A program made the position numbers and the translations under genes. From Cloeon dipterum (Eukaryota > Arthropoda > Insecta > Ephemeroptera > Baetidae): 64,000 bases of DNA. The stretch spans positions 10,468,501 through 10,532,500 of the forward strand of contig NC_088787.1 of NCBI RefSeq assembly GCF_949628265.1. Reading direction: 5' to 3'. Position 1 is the stretch's first letter. Each line of letters starts with the position of its first letter. This document shows, piece by piece, positions 1 to 17,400 of the stretch. A model generated the notes under the pieces. It was given only the letters and a program-made list of their open reading frames with translations, was not told the origin of the DNA and made no database searches.

Positions 1-1845
1 ATTGCGCAAGAAATTGATAAAATTCACCGATGGGTAAGAGAATGAGCTCCGTTCGTAAATCATAAAAAAATAAATCAGTAAACACGGCGCAAGACATGAC
101 AATGAGTCAGTTTGGCAGGAAGGAGGGCCACTTTTTTCGCCGCGTCAATTGTCAACCCTCGCGCTTTGGGCAAAAAACAAAGCAGCCGACGTCACGTGGG
201 AACTGGAGATGAGAGTGAGACCGCACAGCTGCTGCTGTGTTGTGCCCTTTTTTCTCTCGTTCTCCGCCGCCGCCGCCGCCGTCGATGGATGCTGCTTGCT
301 TGCTCTTCGTACTTTGAGAATCAACGAGAGAAGAGAGCGAGAGAGAGCAGGACGCGGAGAACAAGAAGGGGTATTTATCGCGCGGCGGCGGAGTCTGCGG
401 CTAAAAACAACACCCTTGCTTGCTTGCACCACCTCCTCCTGCTTCTTTGTTGTCACTCGAAATAGCGGCGCCGGATGGACACCAGAGAGCCAAATTTCAA
501 TACCGCGCTCTCGGAATTTCCGGCTTTTCCGCAGCAAATTGATTGAGAGTTGAGAGCCTAACCATATTATTCCGATTTAACTCGATCTCGAGCAGCACTA
601 CTTTGGATTAATGGAAGCTGAAATCCAGTTTTTTTTTCAATTCCTCAGCTTCCGTTCGGCTGGCAAATTTATAAAATGCTTGAAAGATTTTTTTGTTTTG
701 GTTTAGAGGAGTATTTTTTTTAAGAAATGTTAAAAAAACATTATTAAAAAAAATCAAATTCATAACACGGAAACGAGGGAAAAGAAAAACAAAAAACACT
801 GTTAAATTTTGACAGATTTCCTGCGTAACTTAAATTACTAAACATCGCATTTTGGCAAAAAAATCATTTCCCCCTATAAATTCCATGTTAAGGTTGCATA
901 ATTTTATGAACTTTTAAAAATAAAAGTTCTCGTTATCTAATATTTTTGGAACGTTTGATTAGGCGAAGGAAAAGGAGGATAAACAAATTTTTAAATACAA
1001 CTCAACGCCATTCAAACTAGCGAGTTCGCGTGTTCCGCATTCCTAAGTAATTCCAATCACAACTCACTATGTGTCACCCTCCGAAAAACTATTCAAAAGG
1101 AATGAGAATGGAACTCGCAAGGAAAGTAAAAGCGTTTGTTTGTGTCCTCTCGTAATTATTCCTCAGATATCAGTACAAATAAATTTTTTATCATTACTTT
1201 ATTTTGTTTCAATTAAATTATAAAAATTGTACTTATCACTTAACGTAAATGAAATAGCTACTAAAAACAACCATGATTAGAAATTTAATATCATGTTGTT
1301 CATTTCTCAATAACTTTTAATCAATTTGAAACAAAAAATACGGTGATAATAGAAAATACATTATTTTTTATGCCTGAAATTAAATAAAATAATCCATTCG
1401 ATTTATATAGGTATTATAGGTTTAAATTTAAAGTCATGGTTTCCTCATTTCGCCATCGCTCTGGCTTATCAATGAACAGCCCGAAAAGTGCGGAAAAGTC
1501 TCGCGCCAACGGCCGCACTCTCGCACATAAACACAGCCTGATGATTACTAATCGATTGGGCTGTGTATTTGCGAAGTAAGGCGCACGGTGCAGATTCCGC
1601 AGGGCCGCGAGCACCACAAACACCGCCCGTGCGGCCAAGGGTCGAGGGCCGGAGGCCCAGGCGGCCGGGCCCCGGCCGCGGAAGCCGCCCCGACGGGCCA
1701 TACGGGGCCGAATCGCGTCGGCCAGGCGCAATGTTTACGTTACAAAAGCGCAGAATAGCGGAGAGGAGCGACCAAGTGCGCCTCGGAGAAAGCGCTTATC
1801 GAGCGTTCGGCGCCCATCCGCGGCGCCGCCGCCGACTCCACTTAC
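1..1845. other. Crtc first intron, with two GC-rich blocks
   Basis: This stretch lies downstream of Crtc coding exon 1, on the minus-strand side, and no further Crtc exon was recognised in it. Two blocks stand out from AT-rich background. One is at about 110-550 and contains a short CCG run near 264-283. The other is very GC-rich, about 1560-1740, directly beside the first coding exon. Open frames in these blocks exist on both strands and look like base-composition artefacts. The blocks could be promoter-proximal or enhancer sequence. Between them (about 600-1400) I see only AT-rich sequence with homopolymer runs. Confidence 0.55.
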
Positions 1846-1956
1846 CCTGGTGATGGGCGTCACGGATGCCATGACCTGTTGGTAAGCCGCATTCTGCTCG
1901 GCCTCTCTTTGATTCATCAACGCAATTTTTTCGGAAAACTTCCTCGGGTTCGCCAT
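1846..1956 (-). CDS. Crtc: CREB-regulated transcription coactivator, coding exon 1 (partial gene)
   Basis: The exon encodes 37 residues beginning MANPRKFSEKIALMNQ, the N-terminal CREB-binding region shared by CRTC/TORC coactivators (RKFSEKIAL is the family signature). CRTC proteins shuttle to the nucleus when dephosphorylated and bind the bZIP of CREB to activate cAMP/calcium-responsive genes. The exon ends in phase 0 at a clean donor (CCAGG|GTAAG read on the minus strand). The remaining exons must lie to the left of the window. The ATG at 1956 is 163 bp from the divergent MAIP1 start, implying a shared promoter. Identity rests on this one exon, but the motif is highly specific. Confidence 0.9.
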
Positions 1957-2119
1957 TATGGCTGCAGCGTTACACTGACTGAAGACTGAAACTGACTATA
2001 TTTTCGATCCTGTTCGCCAGCCAGCCACCAGAAAAACATAACACCGCGACCTTGTTCGCCAGCCGAGTGCCATCTGCTGGCCACGCCCCCCACCACTCTG
2101 GTAAACAGAAACACCAGCC
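1957..2119. promoter_or_regulatory. Crtc/MAIP1 bidirectional promoter with CTCF-like site
   Basis: Only 163 bp separate the two divergent start codons, so both 5' UTRs and the core promoter must fit here unless there are upstream untranslated exons. No TATA box is seen. Bases 2069-2080 read GCCATCTGCTGG; the reverse complement CCAGCAGATGGC fits the CTCF core consensus CCASYAGRKGGC at every position. It is followed at once by a CACGCCCCCC box, typical of KLF/Sp factors. Whether CTCF binds is inference. Confidence 0.55.
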
Positions 2120-3219
2120 ATGGCCGGCGTGAGACTGCTCGTCTCTTCGGCCACGAAATTCGCTTTCCCTTCTGCCAGGAGCAGGTGAATATTTTACATT
2201 TTATTCTAATTCCGTCCGCCAAAATTTTACCCGTGTGGAATTAAAATTCAACTTGAACAAACTGCGGTTTAAATTCGTATCATGCGTTTCCATAAATTTA
2301 GTTCACGAATATTTCTTTTCATTTTTCTCAGTTTCTGCGCATATCATCATAATTCAAAAACATTTTCAGACATTTCGATACCTTCCTTGGTGTGGCATTT
2401 CGGCCCTACAGTTGCCTCGGATCCTGTGTGACGGCGAGGAAAAGTGTAGGTGCAACCTGTTTGCCTTCAAAAGAAACTACTGTTCCTTTGCACGTGAGAT
2501 GCTACAGCGACGACAGACCATCGCAGATGCAATTTCCTCTGCTCATGGAGTACCCGCAGCTGCTCTGGCCCAGTGTGTTCAAAGTGTTCAAGAACTGGAT
2601 CATGGCTAAATTTGTGATCACTCCCTATTTTGATAAGGATTTCAATTTAAAAGAGTTTGGTGAAGCCTCACAGCAGGTAATCAGATTTGGTCAAAAGATT
2701 TGAGTCACTTATTAATTTTAAAATTTATTTCAGGCTGTGGAACACGTCTCCAAACAGTTGTCAAAGAATGACTTGGACAGCTTAGTGGGTTTAGTCGACA
2801 AAGATGCGCTTTTGGAAATTAGGAGTAGCCTTTCGAGATTTTCTGTACAACAACTCTCAGATCTTGCTATCAACAAGGAAGATATTTATTTTTGTTTCCC
2901 TTATGAGGTCGGAGTGATGTTCGATGAGGAAGAAGGTAAATTAATTAAACATCAAATTTTGTATCTAACAAAATGTATGAAAATTTTAGAAAGTCAGAGG
3001 CGTTACGTAGAAATTACGATGGTCTACTTCTTGATGAAAGGTTTGTCAGACTACAAAGCTCAGCATGGCCACCCTCCGGATTTCCAAGAAATGAGGTCGC
3101 CAGAGTGTCAGGAAAAGCTTTACGTCCTGAACTATAGGTTCATCAGGGAGTTCACCAAAGGCGTGCCACCCGAATGGACGATCAACGTTTTAAATCACTA
3201 CAAAGGACGACCCAACTGA
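2120..3219 (+). CDS. MAIP1: m-AAA protease-interacting protein 1 homologue (mitochondrial matrix)
   Basis: Four coding exons: 2120-2184, 2370-2676, 2734-2935, 2990-3219, giving 267 aa with all phases consistent. In mammals MAIP1 (C2orf47) is a matrix protein with a Tim44-like fold that binds the m-AAA protease and helps biogenesis of the calcium uniporter subunit EMRE. The N-terminus is basic and Ser/Ala-rich with no acidic residue for the first 20 positions, as expected of a presequence. The C-terminal stretch REFTKGVPPEWTINVLNHYK matches the vertebrate family C-terminus closely. The last intron (2936-2989) is 54 bp, in frame and stop-free. The spliced form (FDEEEESQRRYVEITMVYF) aligns with the family better than the unspliced one. 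A polyadenylation signal AATAAA is at 3347-3352. Confidence 0.88.
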
Positions 3220-3393
3220 ATCCTTCGCTCTTGTTAAAGACTGCTTTTGGCGTGTGTGAATTGTGAACAATAATTCACATGGGTTTTTAATAATACAAGA
3301 AAGGCAGGCTTATTGTTTGTGTAAAATATAGATTCATTAGGTGTAAAATAAACTATGTTTTTCATCAAAGATTTTGTTAAGAATGTATTAATT

Positions 3394-6300
3394 TCAACCT
3401 CTGGTAATCAGTGGCTGGTAAATGAAAAGGTTGTGTGAGGCGACCAGGTTGCCACTCTTCTCCAGCAAGTAAACGGACAAATTGATGCCCTGGAAGATGA
3501 TAATTACTAAATGATTTATTTTATTATTTAAATGAGTCATTAGGGAAATGTAAAATTTCATATACTAGAAAATTTATTAATAAAAAAACTATTTGCTTGT
3601 GGAAGGGTGGAAGGCTGTTAAAATATGACTAGTACTTACCGCAGTGTACTTCTGCAGATGATGAACTACAAATTCATTGGGCTGATCTGTTCCAACAATC
3701 ACATAAGATTCCTAAAATTTCCGCACTTTAAAATTTAAGAAACCTTTTAAAAATATTCAACATACTCCAATGCCTAAAATTTCCATATCAGTCCGGACGT
3801 CCAGGTCCCAGGTGTCAAAGTCGATGCCCTCAAAAATCAAAACCAAGGAGTTCAAAATGTGCTTTTTGTACGGCTTGTATTTGACTTGCGCCTTGAGCAT
3901 GAAATTTTCTCCCTTGTTTTCAAAGTAGAAAATTTCTCCCTCAGGCAAAGTGTTGATGCTGGTGAAATAATCCGTTATTTCTTCATCTCCTAAATACGAT
4001 TAATTTATAAGCAATTTAAAACCTAAACACTTTAAATCAAACCTGTCACTGGATCAAGCAGGGTAAAATCTTCATAAATATTAGTTGATATGCTTGGTAT
4101 TTGCCTATTATTTTCAGATGGAACTTTAGCTTCTTTTTGGCTGATAACTGAATTATTAGAAAAGGTTTTTATTACGTTTTTAAATAATTTTTTTCAAATT
4201 ACCCTTATTCACTTCATAGAAAATCCTGGTGACTTTGAACGGCATGTCAGGGTCAATGTACTTGGAAAACTCTGTCATGTAATTGCTGTTGGGCCGACTC
4301 TGACTCTCATACGCAGACAGATTTTTGGAGGTGGCGCACACTTTCATGTAGTTCAGATCAGGCTGCACGCTGGGTGGATAGGTCAGCACAGGAAACTCGC
4401 AGCTGGACCAAATAATAGTAATCTAATTTTAAATTTTGATATGGATATTTTACCGTGGACATCCAGAGTACTTCAGGCACATGTCGAGTATCACGATTCT
4501 CATTTTGGGTTTGTTTGTCAGCAACTTGTCAAGGATGTACGTGTCCGTGATCCATTTAGCTTTGGAGATTTTAATAAGCTTCAAGCGAAAAATTTTTTCA
4601 TGGAAAATTTACCATCCTTTTTGCTTTCACTGGTGGCGGAGCAACAGGAGTCACCGACAGAGCACATTTCCAAGGCTTTGTAAGGCGGAATAAATATTTC
4701 CGAGCCTCTCTGGCAGCCGTGTCCAGCATAATAAAAAAGACCTGTAAAGGATTTTGCAGTGAAATCTATCAGCAAAGAAATGAATAATGATGATATACCG
4801 TAAACGCCTGGTTTAAGGAGTCCAGAAAATCTTTCAATCGCGTTGGTCATGTCTTTAAAGTCCAAGTTGATGAGCGGCAGAGTTTTGAAGCCAATTTTTT
4901 CCAGTTTTCGTGCGAGCAGAATGACATCATTGATCGGTTTTTGCAGGTTGCCCTCTTCGTTTGCAATCAGCAGAGCTATTTTCTCCACGGCTATAATGGC
5001 AATTATTAGGTATGTGCAAAACCGACAGTGGATTTTTTTTTCTGTAGCTCCTACCACGTTTGAACCATAAAATAAGTACCAATCTTCAGGCTCATGTTAC
5101 TGTTAATAAATCAATATCTCTAGGCCAAACATAAATTGAATTTTTAAAATTTGGAAATTTATTCTGTCAATTATTTGTCTCAAAACTGATTCACTAACTA
5201 ATAATTTGTTGCTGAAACTCTGTTCATTTCCTTGTATTAAATTGTCTTTTAGCACATCCTTAGCTATTCATGTCATTACCCTTCAGCATTTTGCTGGATT
5301 CAATCTTCATCAGGAACTCTTCTGGCACCTAAAATGTCGAACTGTTAGCTAAATTTTATCTTAGATTTTAAATAAAAATTATTACATTCACAATCACTTC
5401 TTTAGACTCAACTGAACCGGCTGCATTTGTTGCTATGCACCTGTATTTTCCAGTGTGCTTCTTTGGACTGCTGGTAGCAATCTAAAAATATTGTTACTCT
5501 CAAATATGTTTAAGGTTAGTTTATTTTTAAATTACCCTAAGAGTACTCTCAGTCTGATCAAAAAGCACCAGGTTGTTAAAGTACCACTGATACTTAGGCA
5601 AAGGATATCCTTTTGCTGTACACGAAAGGGTGATAGGCCCTGGTTCGAAAACGCACGCGTTGTCTGGCTCTTCCACTATGACTGGTTTGCTGAATTTAAC
5701 ATTGATATCGACCTCAACAGATCGAATGGACGCCGAGTTCAGGGCATCAGATGTCACGATACAAAAATATTTCCCCTGAAGGTCTGGACTGAAATTTGAA
5801 TAACCATCAAACAAGCATTAAACAAACAGCCTTTTTATAATAATACCTGAAATTTTGTATAACTAAGCTGGACGTCACTGTGGTCTCAACGCAGGAAACT
5901 TCAAAATTTGAGTCTCCGGTGGATGCAATCTCTGTGTTGTCCCGCCACCATTTAATATTGGGCAGAGGGACTCCTCTAGCAACGCAGGTGAGGCGCAAAG
6001 TGCCTTCCAATTCGCATTCCAGTCTCTCCTGCCCATTTCCAGGCTCGATTGTTATGGCAAGGGTTTCTGGAAATTTGGAAAAATATACTAAAAATCAATT
6101 TGAATGGTTTCCAAAAGGTATTTACCAGGCTGCAAAAGCGCTGACAGCGGTTCATAAAGATCCATATCATATAAAAGGGTGGCGAATAAACCCACGGGAA
6201 TCATTCTCATGATTAGCACCGGTATCAAATCTTCTGCACGAATTTCCGAGGAAAGTTGGCTACAATATTTAAACAGTGAGTACAATATTATGCTCTGACA

Positions 6301-6472
6301 CACAACGTAGTATTACATACTTGGCGTAACACTCATTGAGTCGCTCAGCTATGAGCGAACATCCTTCGCCCGAATTTAATTTTTCAATCAGATCGATAGA
6401 AACGTTGTGTGGAAGATCATTAAACAAGGTTTGAGATGGAAACTTTAACCTGGCCAACAGCTCTTCATCCAT
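3394..6472 (-). CDS. MALT1: MALT1 paracaspase (death domain, Ig domains, caspase-like protease)
   Basis: Fourteen exons: 6472-6321, 6259-6126, 6066-5847, 5788-5536, 5481-5386, 5328-5280, 4990-4799, 4741-4613, 4559-4454, 4402-4203, 4147-4043, 3989-3766, 3711-3640, 3489-3394. They give 675 aa with every splice phase compatible. Domain order: N-terminal death domain (about 1-95), two Ig domains (about 100-185 and 195-285, with WW and WYF cores and YFC/YRC second cysteines), a caspase-like domain from about 300, and a C-terminal Ig-like region. Catalytic residues are present: His373 in FYYAGHG and Cys436 in VILDMC. MALT1 is an arginine-specific protease and scaffold of CARD-BCL10-MALT1 NF-kappaB signalling. 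It converges with MAIP1, with stop codons 174 bp apart. The start is the first ATG of the death-domain exon. Acceptor choice for exon 11 (TTATCAG...) was decided by phase. Confidence 0.92.
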
Positions 6473-6846
6473 GATATTTAAATGAATGATTTACATTGAT
6501 TGCACGACAAAACAGGCCGGCCGCAGCAGTTGTGCCCCTTAATCAAATTGAAGATTTATCACAGCTTCCAATTTCTGTGTGAGACTTTCCTCGTTTGCCG
6601 CTTGTTTGAATCAACAACAACACAGCAGGTCAGAGAGCATCAGGTGAACTCAACTTTCCTTATTGGTAATCAGCTGACTGTAATGGCGCGCTTTGATTTT
6701 GAAAATGCAGCCTCTCACCACTTATTTATCGTTGGTTGGTCGTTTATCATTAGTTGCAGCCAATCTTGACCTCTGAGCATGAATGTGCCGACCAATCGGA
6801 CTCGAACAACATAAAAGTTATAATGTTGTGTTGTTAAATCACAAAC
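6473..6846. promoter_or_regulatory. MALT1/SLC30A5 divergent promoter region
   Basis: This 374-bp gap separates the MALT1 start codon from the first recognisable SLC30A5 5' UTR exon on the other strand. It has two CCAAT-like boxes (CAGCCAATCTT near 6759, CGACCAATCGG near 6790) and no clear TATA. It is presumed to serve both genes; no open frame in it looks real. Confidence 0.45.
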
Positions 6847-6867
6847 ATGGCGGAACTGCGTAAATAG
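6847..6867 (+). other. Short upstream ORF in probable SLC30A5 5' UTR exon
   Basis: ATGGCGGAACTGCGTAAATAG encodes MAELRK then stop. It sits in a likely non-coding first exon that ends at 6917 (AGAAAG|GTGTGA) and joins the acceptor TTTGCAG at 7134. The ATG is in good context (AAACATGGCG), so scanning ribosomes would probably meet it before the transporter start at 7149. The exon itself is inferred from splice signals only. Confidence 0.4.
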
Positions 6868-7148
6868 CGGCTAAAAGTTCGGGAATTTGTAAAATCTGGA
6901 CGTATTTGAGTAGAAAGGTGTGAATATACTTTGATGAATTTTACGTATGATAAAATTTAGGTAATTATTTCCAAAATGGAATGAAGTTTTTGGCAGTTGA
7001 GCTACTTACATACTTCATATCTATGTACTTGACTTCAGTTCGGTGTCGAAATCAATCACCGAAATCTAAAGATTATAGATTTTTGTGAGCACGAAACGCT
7101 TGAAGTATAATATGGTATTTCTTTAAATTTGCAGAAATCAAGTCTAGT

Positions 7149-13560
<6,412 letters not shown>

Positions 13561-14169
13561 AATCTACGGATGATCTCTGTTGTTCCATCCTCAGTGTTTA
13601 TAAATAAAAATAAATAACAAAAGACTTGAGAATCTAGTTTATCTTGCCTGAAACCTGCAGTAATGAGGATCAAGTGTGCGTCATGCAATATTTACCTGTG
13701 ATTGAAAGCAAAAAAAATGTCCTGCGAATCACTATTCTCTTATAATTAATCGCATGCAGAGACGCATTTTTCATTTATCGTTTCTAGAAAATACTAAAGT
13801 AATTACGTGTGAATATTAAATTTAAAACAATTCACGAAGCATTTCAAGTTTTCGCAATTTGCAATTATAAGTTATTTGACGTGCTCGTCAAGCAAGAAGC
13901 AATCAAACCCTTTTGAGTTTACACAAGTCACTCCTTGACATTGACAGTGACTGCAGAGAAAATACGTTAGCGTAACGCCAATGTGCACTCGGCTATAAAA
14001 ACATTAATTCAGTCCTAGTAGTAAATGAATAAAATCGTTTTTTAGGTGCATTCAGGTCACTGAAAAGAAATAACTTTCCTCAAACCCGATTTCAACACTT
14101 ACTGAAAGGCCACGGCACGAAATTTTTATCGACTGATATTTTCATAAATGGGCAAAATGTAGCTTTAAA
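13561..14169. other. Intergenic, SLC30A5 3' end
   Basis: It holds the SLC30A5 polyadenylation signals (from 13603) and then AT-rich sequence with no coding signal that I can see. Confidence 0.5.
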
Positions 14170-14411
14170 GTGCAGTAGTTCAGATCTTGCTGTTGCTCGG
14201 CCCCTTGGAGCGGCGCACGGCACGGACCCTGAGGCACATATATGCAGCAGGAGGAGGCTTGGGTGGGATGCGCGGCGCGACGCGAGTTTATATAAAAGGC
14301 GAGAGTGCTACCCTAGAGCTTCGCTTTCTCTGTTTTGACGCGAAGCAGCGCGGGTCAAATTACGAACTATCCGCAATTTTTCATTTGAAGAATTAACACT
14401 TTGATGCGGAT
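14170..14411 (+). promoter_or_regulatory. Takeout-like gene promoter and 5' UTR with overlapping mini-uORF
   Basis: A good TATA box TATAAAA is at 14291-14297, predicting a start near 14320 and a roughly 90-nt leader. In the leader, ATG CGG ATA TGA at 14404-14415 is a three-codon ORF whose stop overlaps the main ATG at 14412. A GC-rich stretch (about 14195-14290) precedes the TATA box. Confidence 0.65.
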
Positions 14412-17400
14412 ATGATGGAGGTTTGCAGAGTGTTCAGTGTCGCAATCGTCTGCGTGTGCCTGGCCGCGGTCACCTCGGCAGCCTCAAAAAATAACAGAGT
14501 CAGAGTTGGTAAGAGGTTTATATTTCTTGAAAAATTTATTTCTTGTCTCTTTCGATAAAAGACTTAAATCTGTTCTGTTGAACTTTTTGTTTTGAACTTA
14601 AATTGATCAGAAATTCATTTGAACTTTCCCATTTTAGATGTTAAAAATCACATTTTTTTGTATTCATTGTAATGGTCAAGCAAAATTATTATTTCGATAA
14701 ATACTGAATTTTTTGCCCTGTGTAGTCTCCACCCTTATTTATTAATTAAAAACCGGCATGTGAAAGATTTGAAACTGTTCAATATTGAGTCGAAAAAAAT
14801 TGATATTTAAATTAAAATTCTAATTATTTCTGAATTTTCTCATTTATTTGAAATAATAAATTAAATAGACTGTCTCCTTCTACAAAATATAATTATTGAT
14901 ATAATTTGAAACTAAACGGATTGCGTTAAATTGGATGTAATTTTCTGTTTTGCAAAACGCCGTTAAAATAGTTGTCACAAATTAAGATGTTAAAAATAGA
15001 AAAATTTTATTTGCCTATTACATTCAATATTTTCCTTAAAAGTGATAAGAGTTTTCACTTAATTTTGTATGTTTAAAGTACATATTTCAAACTCAATGAA
15101 GTGCAATAAAAAGTTGACCCAGCTTGAACATTGCGAAAGAGAAAAATGTCAAGCAAAAAACCACTCTCTCGCGCGCCGCAATTGCAATTACAATTACACC
15201 GAAAGAGCGTTACGAGCGTTACATGTGCACAATATTATTTGCGCAGGTGACTTCGCATCAGCGTGCAAAGCCAACGACCCTGAACTTAATGAATGCGTGC
15301 GACAGGCGATCATCACGGCAATCCCAAAGATGGCAAAAGGTACACAACAAAACACACTATGGTGTCTTGGTTTTTCGCACTCGGCATAAATGGTCACAAG
15401 CTATAATTTGGACAGTCATCCAAAATGATTGGTGTGTGCGACCGCCAAAAAATACTGGCTCAGAGACCGATTTTATAAACCTTTTCGCGAATTATACAGG
15501 CATCCGTGATCTGGGATTAATTCCCTTCGACCCGCTGAAGGTGCCACAAGTCGTCATTGACCAGCGTGGAAACGGACCTGTCGGACTCAAGCTCACTTTT
15601 GTCAACTCGGAGCACGTCGGAGTCAGTGGACTAGCCCCTCATAGTGTCAAGTGAGTATAAGGCATTTTTATTTGAAAATTGTTTGGATATCAGACTGCAG
15701 GTTTAACGTCCAAATTTTCTAACAAAAATGAATTTGCGCTTTTATTGGTTTCCTCTGCACTCGCTGACTTTCGAATATAGACGAGAAAAAATAAATAACG
15801 GGTTTGCAATATTTTTTAGAAGTACGCGGTGACCTGTAATAATTTGTCTTTAAGAGTAGTCTCAAAGAAAATTAAAGAAACGAATTAGGCCGCAAAATTT
15901 TATAAAAAAAAACCCTCATCAAAATCGATGAACGTTAAGATTTTTAATTATTTTGTCAATTTTAGGGAAATTTTCTACAATTTTTTTTAAAACCTAATGT
16001 GTCTATTTTATAATAATATTTTAATGAAATTAATTCAATGAAAATTGATTTCCCCGACAATTGCCATACCTACTAAATAAATTTTAATAATTGATTGATT
16101 TATTTATTAAACGTCAACGGCGTAAAACTATATATGTATAAACATGGAAAAATTACTTAGTGTTACTTTTAAAAACTAATTTTAAGGAAAATTAAAAGTC
16201 AGCGGTGAAAACGTGGCCAAGCAATTAATTCTTATTTTAAAGATATGTATTAAATTTTGCTTTACAATCTTCAATTTTTAATTATTAGAATGGATTGTTG
16301 TTTAATTGTTCAAACTATCAGTTCATTACAACACTCACTGTGTCAAACAAACGTTGCTGGCTTGGACCAATCCAAAAGAACAATTTTTTTATTTTAAAAT
16401 CATCCAAAAAACAACCGTTTTTTATTTCTTGACGACCAAGAGTTGGAAATAAAAGCTCGGCCATTTTTTCTAGTGAAAATGTTTAATAATTTTTTACCGT
16501 CTCAAAATTATCTCTTATTTAATTGTACTTTTTCAAATCAACACAAACAACGAGGAACACAACCTTGCGAAAGCAATTACAAAAAAATTCAACCTCCACA
16601 TATTTTATAATTATATGTTCCTAGAATTTGTTGTAAGGCTATCTCATGGACACTTTTATAATTAACAAAATTTCTGCTCGGTTTTATAAGAAAGTGTTTA
16701 CATCGGCGATCGGAGCGAAACAAAGAGCGTGGCTAATATTGACAGAGCAGAGAAAATTGCGTCCCGGCGCGCGGTTTCACTTTCAGCGCGCCGCACCGGC
16801 TTCACGCTCCGCTCATATTTTATCACCAATAACAAAACGAATCGCCAGTTTTTTGCTCACTCGCAGATGTCAGAGTGTAAACAAAGTAGAGATTTATCCA
16901 ATTTGCCCGACCGGCGTACTGAGCCGTGGGTCATTTATCGAGGGTGAAAGTGCAGTTGAGAAAAAAGAAAAGCCGCGCAGCATCTCGTCAGCGCGACGCG
17001 CGGCGTCATAAAAAAACCTGTACTGCTACACACGCATTTCTATATTTTTTTTTCTCTCCATTCGGGCTCGATAGGGCCAATGAGCGCCGGCAGCAACCAA
17101 ATCTGGCCATTCCGTCACGAAAGTAAGTGACTCGGTCGATCTGTGTTATATCACAAATGGCCGGGAAGTCGCTTTTTACGTCACATGCGGCCAGTCAACA
17201 TTCCTTTTTGCTCCGAGACATTTTGCGTCGCACATCCTCTATGCTAAATGTGTTACAATTATTAAAAAATTTAAAATTAGAATTTATTGCAGAGTATTAA
17301 AAGTACTTTATTTTAATTATATTTTTATTTTTTAATAAATTAATAAAAATATACAGATTTTGGTTCAGATTATGCAAGAGTAAAATTAAATTTGCTTCCA

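Noticed and set aside
112..553. Overlapping open frames on both strands
   Set aside because: Low-complexity, CCG- and Arg-rich; explained by base composition in the Crtc intron.
4090..4683. Long plus-strand open frame (197 aa)
   Set aside because: It lies antisense to MALT1 exons 8-11, whose reading is supported by catalytic motifs and consistent splice phases; the plus frame has no recognisable content.
17079..17122. Possible alternative first coding exon (ATG to GTAAGT) for the takeout gene
   Set aside because: It ends in phase 1, whereas the next takeout exon needs phase 2 and would run into a stop; joining to the following exon would skip a conserved part.
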